From NCBI GenBank assembly GCA_022822545.1, contig JAJEBE010000043.1:1-64000 (forward strand): a DNA stretch of 64,000 nt, written 5' to 3'. The notes beneath the pieces were generated by a model that had not been told where the DNA came from, did no database searches, and saw only the letters and a program-made list of their open reading frames with translations. Shown here piece by piece: positions 34,384 through 43,049 of the stretch (position 1 is its first letter; each line of letters starts with the position of its first letter). A program made the translations under genes and the position numbers. This DNA comes from Anaerolineae bacterium. Lineage in GTDB: Bacteria; Chloroflexota; Anaerolineae; Aggregatilineales; Phototrophicaceae.

Positions 34384-36075
34384 TTACTCCGACTCGGTTT
34401 CCGACTCGGGCGGATTTTCCAGGTCTGCTAATGTCGGCATTGACGCCTTGCGCGAGTGAACGCCGGTGGCGCCATCCGGACGCGTACCGCGGCTTTCCAG
34501 GCTTTGCAGCTGCCCATCGCCGTCATAAGCGCGGACCTCAAAGGTGTATTCGCCTTCCTGGAAGCGCCAGTCATAACGCCAGATGACCCAGGTCAATTCC
34601 GAGAGCGGCTGCCGCAATTGCGCCTGCTCCCATTCGCCGCTGTTGACGCTGACTTCGACGCGCGAGATTTCTTTGGCGCCGCTATAGGCGATGCCGCCGA
34701 CCGGCACGATGTAGCCGTCATCGTCCTTGAGGATGGCATCAGTGGCGACTGTATCCACCACCGAGGTGGTATTGACAATCGCGTCTCGGCTCCAGCCGCG
34801 CCGCACCCAGTAGCCTTCCGCCCAGGCATCCACAAACTCGATGCTCTTGATCCACTTGGGCTGCTTCATACCGTAGTGGTCCGGCAGGTAGATGCGCAGC
34901 GGGAAGCCATGCTTCTGCTTCAAGGGCTGATCATCCCATTCATAAGCGAACATGATGCGCTCGTCCGAGCGGATGAGATCCAGCATGACATATTCATCGA
35001 AGTTGTCGGCGCCCGTGATCTTCAAGGCGACCGCGTTTTCTTGCGGCTGCACCAGCTCGAGGAAGTCTTTGACCAGGAAGCCAGACCATTTGGTCGTGCT
35101 GATTAGCGTGCCGCCGATGCGGTTGCTGATGCAAGACAAGGTGATGAAGCGATCGACGCGGTCGAACTTGTCATAGAGTTCTTGCAGCGATAGGCTGACC
35201 GGATTATCGACCAGACCGGTGACCTCAAGCCGCCATTCGTTAGAATCGATCACCGGCGGGCGCGAACTAATATCAATGCGATAGTGGTCATCAAGCGGCG
35301 TATACTCCGGGCGCGTCCCCGGCGCCGGCTGCATATTGTCGTTGATGTTCGGCAAGTTGCCCTCCGCCGCGCCCGCGGGCAATTCGTCCACCACTTTGCC
35401 CTCGCCCGGTTTACCGCCGACCAGAGCGCCCAAACCAGCGCCGATGACAGTCAAGACCGCGCTCGCGCCGCCAATGCGCACCATGAATTGCCGCCGGTCC
35501 AGCGCCTCGACCGTGATCGTCTCGCCGGTCTCCTCATCAATCTTGGTCTTGACATCGCTATGCGCCAGGACGTTGTAAATCCAGTTGGCGGCAACGCCCC
35601 AAAGCTGGAAGGCGAGCAGCACCCAAACCAACTGGACATACTCATTAGCGGTAGCGGTCAGGTTGACCTGTGCCGAAACCAGCATCATCACCGCGCCCAG
35701 CGCCAGGCCGAGCATCAGACCGGGATATAAACTGCGGCCCCCCCCTTTGCTGCGATTGAGCGCGCCGAAGAGCAGCGCGATCACCACTATGCCCAGCAGC
35801 AGGAAGGCGCCCAAGCCCATCACCTGCTCGGCGGTTTTTGCCGCAGCGGACGTTTCGCCCAGGTCAAAGGCGATGATCATTTCCACCATCGCGTCTATGC
35901 CGAAAGTGAGCAGCGGTCCTGGCAATTGCCGCGAAACGAAATCGAAGACATCAAAGGGGATAAAGGGCAGACCTGCTAACATGTCGGCCAGAAAGAGCAA
36001 TGACGTCAGCGTCATAGTCAGCAGAGCGCCGACCAGCGCGCCAAGCCAAATGGATGGTTTTCGTATCGTATCCAT
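34384..36075 (-). CDS. Membrane-anchored sulfite-oxidase-like molybdopterin enzyme
   Basis: 563 aa. The N-terminal 165 residues hold four hydrophobic segments (WLGALVGALLTMTLTSLLFL; LGAFLLLGIVVIALLFGAL; LYPGLMLGLALGAVMMLVSA; VQLVWVLLAFQLWGVAANWI). A twin-arginine-like stretch follows, DRRQFMVRIGGASAVLTVIGAGLGAL (about 195-220), as if a TAT signal had been fused behind a membrane module. The rest is an Oxidored_molyb domain: WRLEVTGLVDNPVSLSLQEL, the molybdenum-ligand cysteine in ITLSCISNRIGG, GFPLRIYLPDHYGMKQPKWIKSIEF, and a C-terminal dimer/Ig-like domain from about residue 460. It should place a Mo-cofactor oxidoreductase at the outer face of the membrane. The substrate is unknown. Confidence 0.9.
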   Translation of the reverse strand: MDTIRKPSIWLGALVGALLTMTLTSLLFLADMLAGLPFIPFDVFDFVSRQLPGPLLTFGIDAMVEMIIAFDLGETSAAAKTAEQVMGLGAFLLLGIVVIALLFGALNRSKGGGRSLYPGLMLGLALGAVMMLVSAQVNLTATANEYVQLVWVLLAFQLWGVAANWIYNVLAHSDVKTKIDEETGETITVEALDRRQFMVRIGGASAVLTVIGAGLGALVGGKPGEGKVVDELPAGAAEGNLPNINDNMQPAPGTRPEYTPLDDHYRIDISSRPPVIDSNEWRLEVTGLVDNPVSLSLQELYDKFDRVDRFITLSCISNRIGGTLISTTKWSGFLVKDFLELVQPQENAVALKITGADNFDEYVMLDLIRSDERIMFAYEWDDQPLKQKHGFPLRIYLPDHYGMKQPKWIKSIEFVDAWAEGYWVRRGWSRDAIVNTTSVVDTVATDAILKDDDGYIVPVGGIAYSGAKEISRVEVSVNSGEWEQAQLRQPLSELTWVIWRYDWRFQEGEYTFEVRAYDGDGQLQSLESRGTRPDGATGVHSRKASMPTLADLENPPESETESE

Positions 36076-36248
36076 GATCTTGTACGTTCTCCGTCAAACT
36101 CCGATGCTGTTATTATAATCGAGCTTCACTTGCATTTCTATTTCGATCAGATTACAGGCGGATTACAGTTGATGTCTCCAGACTGCTTCGACCGGCGCGA
36201 ATGCGTCCCTCCCCGCCTGAAGCTGTCGCTGAGAGGATGATATCAGCA

Positions 36249-37658
36249 ATGACAAAAGAGACCACCCTTTGGAATCGGCTAAGCGCTGAGCAAGACAAAG
36301 ACGCCGCCTATCGCCTTGCGTTGGGCTTCGGCTGCCAATATCTGCAAACTCTGCCTGACCGGCCCGTATTCCCCGCTGCCGAGGCTTTGGCTGCGCTGGC
36401 AGCCTTCGACGAAGCCCTGCCCGAGCGCTCATTGCCGGCGCGGACGGTCCTGTCACAGCTTCACGAGTTGGGCTCGCCAGCGACAACGGCGCAGGGCGGC
36501 GGCCGTTATTTTGGCTTCGTCAACGGCGGCGCGCTGCCGGCCGCGATGGCCGCGCGTCTCCTCGCCGATTTTTGGGATCAAAACGCCGCGCTCGAAGTCA
36601 TGTCGCCCATCGCCGCCAAGCTGGAAGCGGTCTGCGAAGGCTGGCTGGTCGATCTCTTCGCTCTGCCGGCCGGGAGCGCCGCCGGCTTGGTCAGCGGCAC
36701 ATCAACCGCCACACTCTGCGCTTTGCTGGCGGGCCGCAACACGCTGCTGCGCCGCAACGGCTGGGATGTCAACGAGAGAGGAATCTTCGGCGCGCCGAGG
36801 CTGCGCGTAGTGATGAGCGATGCCGCCCATGTCACCGTGCGCAAGGCATTGGCGGTCATCGGCATCGGCGCGGAGCAACTCATAATCGTTCCGGCCGACG
36901 AGCAAGGCCGCTTTGATCCGGGTCAATTGCCCGCCTTGGACGAACGGACCCTGTTGATCTTGCAGGCGGGAAATGTGAACAGCGGCGCATTTGATCCTTT
37001 CGCGCCCCTTTGCGAGGCGGCGCGCTCCGCCGGCGCCTGGGTCCATATCGACGGCGCCTTTGGCTTGTGGGCCCGCGCCTGCCAATCCACAGCGCATCTG
37101 ACCGCCGGCATCGAGGCGGCCGATTCCTGGTCGGTTGACGCCCACAAAACGCTGAACAGCCTCTACGACTGCGGCATCATGCTCTGTCGCGACCGCGGCG
37201 CCTTGGTCAGCGCTCTGCAAGCGAGCGATGCTTATATTCAATTTGGCGACGGGCGCGATGGCATGCTTTACACTTTGGAGATGTCGCGGCGGGCGCGCAG
37301 CGTCGAACTTTGGGCGGCGCTGAAGTCCCTCGGTCGGGCCGGCATTGACGAACTGATCGCGCAACTCTGTCAACGAGCGCGGCAATTCGCGACCGAACTC
37401 CGTGAGCATAACTTTCGCATACTTAACGATGTCACCTTCAATCAAGTACTCGTCGCTTGCGAATCGCCCGAGCAAACCGAAAGCGCGCTTGCCCAGATTC
37501 AAGCCAGCGGCGAGTGCTGGTGCGGCGGCTCGCAGTGGCAAGGCAAGCCGGTCATCCGCATCAGCGTCTGCTCCTGGGCCACCACCGCTGACGACATCAG
37601 TCGATCGGCCGCCACTTTCGTTGCGGCTCGAGATCATGCCCGCGCTTCGCTGGCTTAG
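36249..37658 (+). CDS. Group II PLP-dependent decarboxylase
   Basis: 469 aa if read from the ATG at 36249; ATGs at 36237 and 36201 are possible, but GAGAGG abuts the former and no site precedes the latter. Features are GGRYFGFVNGGALPAAMAA near the N-terminus, GTSTATLCALLAGR for cofactor phosphate contact, HIDGAFGLW with the PLP-stacking/aspartate region, and SVDAHKTLNSLYDCG with the Schiff-base lysine. This is the aromatic-L-amino-acid/glutamate decarboxylase fold type I. The specific amino acid is not decided by visible residues. Its stop overlaps the stop of the convergent DUF4037 gene. Confidence 0.88.
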   Translation: MTKETTLWNRLSAEQDKDAAYRLALGFGCQYLQTLPDRPVFPAAEALAALAAFDEALPERSLPARTVLSQLHELGSPATTAQGGGRYFGFVNGGALPAAMAARLLADFWDQNAALEVMSPIAAKLEAVCEGWLVDLFALPAGSAAGLVSGTSTATLCALLAGRNTLLRRNGWDVNERGIFGAPRLRVVMSDAAHVTVRKALAVIGIGAEQLIIVPADEQGRFDPGQLPALDERTLLILQAGNVNSGAFDPFAPLCEAARSAGAWVHIDGAFGLWARACQSTAHLTAGIEAADSWSVDAHKTLNSLYDCGIMLCRDRGALVSALQASDAYIQFGDGRDGMLYTLEMSRRARSVELWAALKSLGRAGIDELIAQLCQRARQFATELREHNFRILNDVTFNQVLVACESPEQTESALAQIQASGECWCGGSQWQGKPVIRISVCSWATTADDISRSAATFVAARDHARASLA

Positions 37659-38776
37659 GACGCATAGAAGTTCGCGATTCTGCCGCGTAGCCGCGCCGCC
37701 TCGCGCAGATCGGTATTGTCGCTGAACAGATCAATACTGCCGATCAGCGAGCCTTCGGAAATTGCCTTCACTTCAGGGTCGACGATCTTCGCCAAAAGCG
37801 GCTCGATATAGCGCCAGGCATTGCTCACGAGAAAGCCGCGCCCATGGAAATCTTGTGTCGCCGGCTGGATTGGCGGGGTCAAGCGCCCCCCGTTGTGCAG
37901 CCTGTTGAGCGCTTCGTATGCCCGGCCGAGGCTCCGCTCCCGTTCGCGCCAGTTCCGTCCGCGCAGGGCGGCATGCAGCATCGGCGCGAGCTCGGCGGCG
38001 CAATTCAGCTCGGCAAAAGCGCTGCCCAGCCACTTGGGATAGGGCGCATATCGCTTCTCATACAAAAAGCAGAGCAGCATGATGGAACGCGCCAATCGAC
38101 CGGCGATCACAGCCGAGCCGAGTTCATCGCCGCGAGCGCCGGCGCGCGGCGCCAGATGCTCATCCTGCCCGATGCGGCTCCAGCCGCAAGCGAGCAAGTA
38201 CAGCCAGATATCGCGCGGATAATAGCGGAATCGGTCGCGGAGCAACCCCAGCCCAACCTCATCGCGGAAGACACCGCCGCCCGTGAAGCCCAGGAGCTTC
38301 TGCTGCGGCAAGCTCAACCAATCCGCCGCGGTAAGCTCTTGCTCAGCTGAGAGTCCCAGTGTGTCCTGCAAGTAGCCGTCAAGCGTCAGAATTTCGACGC
38401 GATGATTAACCGCCCCGGCGCTGATATCCTGCATGAGTTGTGTGCCCTGGTCGCCGTCGCCGGTCTTCGGCGCGCTGAAGTTGGTCGAGTAGCCCATGAA
38501 ACGATAAGGCAATTCCGTCGCGAGAGCCTCGTGCAGCTCCTTAGCCAGCCGATGGTGATCCGCCGGCGCGAGGAAGAGCATGGCGCGCGGACCCCAGTGA
38601 TGGTCAGCCGACACGGCGTCATCATAACCCAGGACTTCCGAGCCGCTGCCGATTAAAGCGGCGCTATAGGGCAAGCCGGGCCAGCGCCGCGCGATGATGG
38701 GCCGCACCGCCTCGTGAAAGAATGCGCGCGCCAATTCCAAGCCGGTTACATTCTGAGGCGCTTCATACTCCTGCAT
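37655..38776 (-). CDS. DUF4037-containing nucleotidyltransferase-like protein
   Basis: The start is the ATG at 38776, preceded by a perfect AGGAGG 5 nt upstream; the ORF-track version has 53 extra residues. The 373-aa product begins with an NTase-like motif, LIGSGSEVLGYDDAVSADHHWGPR (about residues 30-53), in which GSxSE and two acidic residues resemble the Pol-beta-type nucleotidyltransferase active site. DUF4037 covers the middle (DIWLYLLACGWSRIGQDEHLAPRAGARGDELGSAVIAGRLAR). The reaction is not known for the family. The gene is convergent with the decarboxylase, with overlapping stops, and its upstream region is the 740-bp gene-free stretch. Confidence 0.82.
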   Translation of the reverse strand: MQEYEAPQNVTGLELARAFFHEAVRPIIARRWPGLPYSAALIGSGSEVLGYDDAVSADHHWGPRAMLFLAPADHHRLAKELHEALATELPYRFMGYSTNFSAPKTGDGDQGTQLMQDISAGAVNHRVEILTLDGYLQDTLGLSAEQELTAADWLSLPQQKLLGFTGGGVFRDEVGLGLLRDRFRYYPRDIWLYLLACGWSRIGQDEHLAPRAGARGDELGSAVIAGRLARSIMLLCFLYEKRYAPYPKWLGSAFAELNCAAELAPMLHAALRGRNWRERERSLGRAYEALNRLHNGGRLTPPIQPATQDFHGRGFLVSNAWRYIEPLLAKIVDPEVKAISEGSLIGSIDLFSDNTDLREAARLRGRIANFYAS

Positions 38777-39517
38777 GGTTCCTCCTGCGCTCGTTGCAGC
38801 GCCAGTGGTCCCGCCATTAGGACGCCCGCCTTCAAGATAGGGGTCGGGCGCGGCGGACGTGGTGAATTTCAAGGATACAGGACATGTTCTTAATTCCATG
38901 CCGGGGGGAATCGCCACTGCCGTCTTTGTTGGCATTGTGGCAGTCTTTGCGGGCGGCTTGGGAGTCTGTCGGCGGTTGCATGGAGGGATCGGAAGTAAGC
39001 GTGAGATTATCTCGTAGTTTATGATTGGTTAGGATTTTGTCCGACATTGTCCGTTTGTCGGACAAAGAAAAATCTTTTTCGGACAAAGTTGCTATTTGCC
39101 GGCCGGGCAGATTTCTGCGCCAGCGGGGAAGGGTATGCCTGCAAGCAGGCGGACGGCGAAACTGTCGTCATGGATATCGACAGGTCCATGGCGTGGCGTT
39201 TTTCACGGTCTGAGAAGTATCTGGTTTTGGGCATGGCGGTTCTCAGTTGGTTAGGATTGAAGCTATTGTAGCACAGGTGTTCTGAAATACAAGGGCTGAA
39301 AGAGGCGATTTTGGAGGCGCCGCGAAAATCGTGGATATGTCGCTCGTTTCCTCCGCCCCCTGCCGCCATCTGCGCCAATTCGCCCCGGCGCCAAGGTCAG
39401 TCGAGCTTCGCAGTTTCGACCGCGGCGCCTGCGCATAAATCTGACCATGCCTTTTGGCAATAGCCGTGTATAATACGTCTCATCAAGATTTTAGTGTCAA
39501 AGGGGAGTATACAGGCC
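38777..39517. other. Gene-free stretch with short repeats
   Basis: No convincing gene is seen in these 741 bases; the short ORFs on both strands lack ribosome sites and family features. The 5' part is the DUF4037 leader. The middle (39024-39260) holds the TTGTCCG repeat cluster, a GCCTGC-AA-GCAGGC hairpin (39137-39150) and a 12-bp direct repeat. A TATAAT at 39469-39474 lies 44 bp before the DAHP synthase start and could be its -10 box, without a good -35. Confidence 0.6.
39025..39259. repeat. TTGTCCG repeat cluster flanked by 12-bp direct repeats
   Basis: TTTGTCCGAC (39036-39045) and GTCGGACAAA (39057-39066) form a 10-bp inverted repeat around 11 nt that itself contains another TTGTCCG. A further CGGACAA follows at 39080-39086 after GAAAAA-TC-TTTTTC. 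TTGGTTAGGATT occurs at 39025-39036 and again at 39248-39259, bounding the segment like a target duplication. Confidence 0.6.
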
Positions 39518-40612
39518 GTGTCCGCACCAAGTCGACTAAAAGAATTGCGTGACCAGATAGACCCGATCAACCTGCAAATCCTGGAGCTGCTGAACAAGCG
39601 CGCCACGATTGCGCGGGAAATCGGCCAAGTCTTGCAACAGGTGGGCACGCGATTTTATGACCCGCAGCGGGAAGCGGAAATGCTCACCGCGCTGCAAATG
39701 GCCAACGAAGGTCCCTTCAGCAACGAAGCCATCAACAAAATCTTCAGCGAGATTTTCCACGCCACGCTCAACCTCGAGGAGCGGGACGCGCGGCAGACGA
39801 TCCTTGTCCAGCGGAAACAACCGGACCAGCACACCATCATCGAATTCCGCAATGGCTTGCGCCTGGGCAACGATAGCTTCGAGATCATCGCCGGTCCCTG
39901 CGCGGTGGAAAGCTACGAGCAGATGGACAGGGTCGGCGCAGTCCTGGCCGAGCGCGGCGTCAAGATGATCCGCGGCATGGGCTACAAACCACGCACCTCC
40001 CCTTACGACTTCCAGGGCATGGGCGAAGAGGGTTTGAAAATCGCGCGACAGGTCGCCAACAAATACGGTCTGGCGGTCATCAGTGAAGTGCTTGATATGT
40101 CCCTGATTCCCATGATGGACGAGTATGTCGACGCCTTCTGGGTGGGGGCGCGCAATATGCAGAACAGCTTCTTGCTGCGCGCGCTGGGCAAGCAGAGCAA
40201 ACCCGTCTTGCTCAAGCGCGGCTTCGGCGCCACCCTCAAGGAGTTCATCTACGCCGCCGAATACATCATGGCCAGCGGCAATCAGCAAGTCATCCTGATG
40301 GAGCGCGGCATCCGCACCTTTAGCGAATGGACGCGCAATACGCTCGATATCAGCGCTGTGCCCCTGCTCAAGCAGGAGACGCATCTGCCAATCATTGTTG
40401 ATATCTCCCATTCGGCGGGCCGGCGCGATATCGCCAATCCGCTCGGTCGCGTCGCGCGGGTCAGCGGCGCCGATGGCTTGATGGTCGAGGTCCACCCGAA
40501 TCCGGATGTGGCCATGTCCGATGCCAAACAGCAACTCAACCTGGAGCAGTTCAATCAGTTGATGGACGATATCGAATCCGTCAGCGACCGCTATCAGCAG
40601 CCGGCTGAATGA
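39518..40612 (+). CDS. Bifunctional chorismate mutase / DAHP synthase
   Basis: I choose the GTG at 39518, 10 nt after GGGGAG; the GTG at 39494 has no ribosome site. The product is 364 aa. Residues 5-85 are an AroQ-type chorismate mutase (LKELRDQIDPINLQILELLNKRATIAREIGQVLQ, then FYDPQREAEML). After a linker, residues 120-350 are a type I 3-deoxy-7-phosphoheptulonate synthase of the beta subtype: FEIIAGPCAVES, RGMGYKPRTSPYDFQGMGEEGL, WVGARNMQN, KPVLLKRGFGATLKEFI, ILMERGIRTF, IVDISHSAGRR, VEVHPNPDVAMSDAKQQL. It starts the shikimate pathway, and the fused mutase domain commonly also acts as the allosteric prephenate/chorismate sensor. A terminator follows 30 nt past the stop. Confidence 0.95.
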   Translation: MSAPSRLKELRDQIDPINLQILELLNKRATIAREIGQVLQQVGTRFYDPQREAEMLTALQMANEGPFSNEAINKIFSEIFHATLNLEERDARQTILVQRKQPDQHTIIEFRNGLRLGNDSFEIIAGPCAVESYEQMDRVGAVLAERGVKMIRGMGYKPRTSPYDFQGMGEEGLKIARQVANKYGLAVISEVLDMSLIPMMDEYVDAFWVGARNMQNSFLLRALGKQSKPVLLKRGFGATLKEFIYAAEYIMASGNQQVILMERGIRTFSEWTRNTLDISAVPLLKQETHLPIIVDISHSAGRRDIANPLGRVARVSGADGLMVEVHPNPDVAMSDAKQQLNLEQFNQLMDDIESVSDRYQQPAE

Positions 40613-40642
40613 GAAACTGACGGACTCAGGTGAAGACCGCGG

Positions 40643-40681
40643 AAGCGCCTCACTCTCCAACGAGATCGGGGCGCTTTCTTT
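40643..40681 (+). terminator. Rho-independent terminator of the DAHP synthase gene
   Basis: AAGCGCCTC (40643-40651) pairs with GGGGCGCTT (40668-40676; one T-G pair), followed by TCTTT. It lies 31 nt past the stop codon. Confidence 0.7.
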
Positions 40682-40760
40682 ATGATCGGGCTCTTGTCGG
40701 CGCGAAGCGTATTCCACCGCTAAACTGAGCATTGTCAAGCTATCAATCATATATGGATTT

Positions 40761-42134
40761 ATGAGCAGCTGGGTGAATCAACACAAGTTCGGCCTGGTCG
40801 TCGCCAGCGCAATCCTCGCCCGGCTCATCATCCTCCTCGCCTTCCCCGATATCTTCGCCTTTACCGAACTAGCTGTGGAAACTCACGGCTCGGTCGCCTA
40901 CGACGAATACGCCTTGAACCTGCTGGAGACCGGCGTCTACGGCCGTGAGCCGAGCGTCCCCGACGCCGGTTTGCCGCCGCTGTACAGCACTCTGCTGGCT
41001 CTGACTTATAGCATATTCGGACGCCACTACATCGCGGTCGCCGCGGCGCATATCCTCTTTGATACGCTGTCCGTCGCGCTGCTTTATGACATTTGCCGAC
41101 GCCTGTTTATCGAATCCGGCGACACGATCGGCGCGCTGGCCGGATTGTTCTTCGCCCTCTATCCATACCTGATATTCCAGAATCTGACGCTCAACGATAC
41201 CGCCCTGTGGATTCTGCTGCTGCACCTTTTCGTCTGGCTGTTAATCCGCTTGCGCGAGCGCGAAACTCTCGACCGGCATACCCTGTTGATCGCGCTATCA
41301 GCGGGCGCAGTGCTGGGGCTATCCGCCTTGGCGCGGGCATTGCTGCCGCCACTGGCGCTGCTGGCGGTGGTCTGGTTTCGGCTGCACCTGAACTGGCGCG
41401 AGACCCTGCTGCGTCTGTTGCCTGTCGCGGCCGTGAGCATCCTCGTTCTCCTACCATGGGTCGCGCGGGGGCAGCGCATTTACGGCGGCTTCGTGCCCAT
41501 CGCCCTCAACAGCGGCGAAAATATCTATCAGGGCAACAACCCTTGGACGGTCGCGGTCTTTCGCGCCGGTTACGATGCACAGTGGCTGCCGCCGCCTGAA
41601 GCCGCTCCCCTCGATGATCCGCTGGCGCGCAATGCTGCGCTGGCCCAAACCGGCTGGACCTATCTGCGCGAGCACCCGGAGCGCATAGCCGAACTGCTCT
41701 GGGTCAAGCTGGGCGTGTATTGGAATGTAAACGTCACGCCAATCAACAACCTGCGCCAAGGCGAAAAGCTCGCCATCGATGACAATGGCGCGGTCGTCAT
41801 CGTCAGCGGCGAAGGCTCGCACATCGGCGTGACCGCCGCCAACGCCGCCTACCAGGACAACAGCCTATTTAACGTGGTCGGACGTCGCGTCCACGTCGTA
41901 TACTTCGGCGGCTTGTGGCTTCTCGCAGTCGCGGGCGCCTGGTTGAGCCGGCGGCAGTGGCGCGCCTTGAGCTTGCTGGTCTTCGTGCAACTGAGCCAGA
42001 CGGCGATGTACCTGCTCTTCCACCCGTCGACGCGGTACAGGTCGCCGACCGATCCGTTGCTCTTCGTGTTCTCGGCGGTTGCGGTGCTGTGGTTGTTGAG
42101 GTGGTGGCGGGGGCGGCGAAGTCAAACCCTATGA
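40761..42134 (+). CDS. Membrane glycosyltransferase, GT39/ArnT-like
   Basis: 457 aa with about ten hydrophobic segments. After the first segment (FGLVVASAILARLIILLAFP) a non-cytoplasmic loop carries an acidic DEYALNLLETGVYG motif, as in PMT_2/ArnT-type lipid-linked sugar transferases, where the acidic residue is catalytic. PPLYSTLLALTYSIFG and NLTLNDTALWILLLHLFVWLL follow the family pattern. A soluble insertion (about 255-355) holds LNSGENIYQGNNPW. It would move a sugar from a polyprenyl-phosphate donor to a lipid or protein outside the membrane. The acceptor is unknown. It stands alone behind the DAHP synthase terminator. Confidence 0.85.
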   Translation: MSSWVNQHKFGLVVASAILARLIILLAFPDIFAFTELAVETHGSVAYDEYALNLLETGVYGREPSVPDAGLPPLYSTLLALTYSIFGRHYIAVAAAHILFDTLSVALLYDICRRLFIESGDTIGALAGLFFALYPYLIFQNLTLNDTALWILLLHLFVWLLIRLRERETLDRHTLLIALSAGAVLGLSALARALLPPLALLAVVWFRLHLNWRETLLRLLPVAAVSILVLLPWVARGQRIYGGFVPIALNSGENIYQGNNPWTVAVFRAGYDAQWLPPPEAAPLDDPLARNAALAQTGWTYLREHPERIAELLWVKLGVYWNVNVTPINNLRQGEKLAIDDNGAVVIVSGEGSHIGVTAANAAYQDNSLFNVVGRRVHVVYFGGLWLLAVAGAWLSRRQWRALSLLVFVQLSQTAMYLLFHPSTRYRSPTDPLLFVFSAVAVLWLLRWWRGRRSQTL

Positions 42135-42201
42135 GCGTCGCTTGTCAGCCATACAGATTCACAATAAACGCAGTTGCATGGATAGCACTTGTGTTCTAAC
42201 A

Positions 42202-42237
42202 TGACATTCAAGTGGACATTAGGATGGACATTTGCGG
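42202..42237 (+). repeat. Three 12-bp iterons upstream of the DUF5131 gene
   Basis: GACATT occurs at 42203, 42215 and 42227, exactly 12 bp apart, in the context TGACATTCAAG / TGGACATTAGGA / TGGACATTTGCG. The last copy ends 11 nt before the preferred start codon. A 12-bp spacing places sites roughly on the same DNA face. Confidence 0.6.
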
Positions 42238-42242
42238 CGAAT

Positions 42243-43049
42243 ATGAACAGACAGAAGCCACCCAAAGGAATCGAATGGACGCGAATACGCCGGGCTGACG
42301 GCACTGAATTGCCCGGCTACACCTGGAATCCCACGGGTGGTTGCTTCCACGGCTGCACCTGGCAGATGCCCGACGGATCTGTAACCGAGTGCTACGCCAA
42401 GACAATCGCCGAGCGTTTCACTAGTGGCTACCCGAAGGGTTTCGAGCATCACTATTGGAGGCCGCACAGTCTGGACGCGCCGCGAAAGCTGAAAACACCG
42501 GCCGGCATCTTCGTCGGCAGCATGGCTGATCTTTTTGGTCACTGGGTGCCAGAAGAGCAGATTCAGCAAGTGTTGGATGTGATGGAAGAGGCGCACTGGC
42601 ACATATTTCAGACGCTGAGCAAGTTCCCCATCCGGCTGCCAGAATTTAATCCGTTTCCCGAAAATGTGTGGGTGGGTGTGAGTCTGCCGGCCGGGCATCT
42701 GATGAGCGAGACTGGCGGCGCGCGGGCATTGGGCGCTTACCTGCGTCACATGAGGAATATTGAGGCGGAAATCCGCTTTATGAGTATTGAGCCGCTCTGG
42801 TTTGATGTGGCGCCGGTGTTTGAGCAGTGGTTGGAGACTGAGGGCGAGTTGCCGTTTGAGTGGGCGATTATTGGCGCGGCGTCGAATGGACGGCAGATCT
42901 TTCAACCCAAAACGGAATGGACAATATCTTTGCTTGAACTCCTCGAGACTCACGATGTACCGATTTTCTTCAAAGGAAATATGGATCGCGTGATATGGAC
43001 TAGTTGGCGCGATGATTTCCCTATCGCCTCAAACGGATTTCACAACTAG
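42243..43049 (+). CDS. DUF5131 protein (phage Gp37/Gp68-like, three-Cys motif)
   Basis: I prefer the ATG at 42243 (MNRQKPPKGIEWTRIRR), as family members begin close to IEWT; ATGs at 42201 and 42189 would translate through the iterons. No strong ribosome site separates them. The 268-aa product has YTWNPTGGCFHGCTWQMPDGSVTECYAKTIAERF, three cysteines in the C-x3-C-x11-C form of the Gp37/Gp68 family, then IFVGSMADLFGHWVP, HIFQTLSKFP, NVWVGVSLP, FMSIEPLW and WAIIGAASNGR. The cysteines resemble a radical-SAM-like Fe-S site, but chemistry is unproven for the family. The partner gene tcmP is convergent, with the two stop codons sharing CTAG. G+C is lower than in the neighbours, suggesting transfer. 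Confidence 0.85.
   Translation: MNRQKPPKGIEWTRIRRADGTELPGYTWNPTGGCFHGCTWQMPDGSVTECYAKTIAERFTSGYPKGFEHHYWRPHSLDAPRKLKTPAGIFVGSMADLFGHWVPEEQIQQVLDVMEEAHWHIFQTLSKFPIRLPEFNPFPENVWVGVSLPAGHLMSETGGARALGAYLRHMRNIEAEIRFMSIEPLWFDVAPVFEQWLETEGELPFEWAIIGAASNGRQIFQPKTEWTISLLELLETHDVPIFFKGNMDRVIWTSWRDDFPIASNGFHN

Noticed and set aside
36114-36119. TATAAT upstream of the PLP decarboxylase
   Set aside because: No acceptable -35 box at 16-18 nt on either strand, so it was not called a promoter.
38832-39086. 84-aa minus-strand ORF (MSEKDFSLSDKRT...)
   Set aside because: It spans the TTGTCCG repeat cluster, so its sequence is a by-product of the repeats, and no ribosome site precedes it.
39536-40750. 404-aa minus-strand ORF
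   Set aside because: Antisense to the intact chorismate mutase-DAHP synthase gene, with no recognisable domain.
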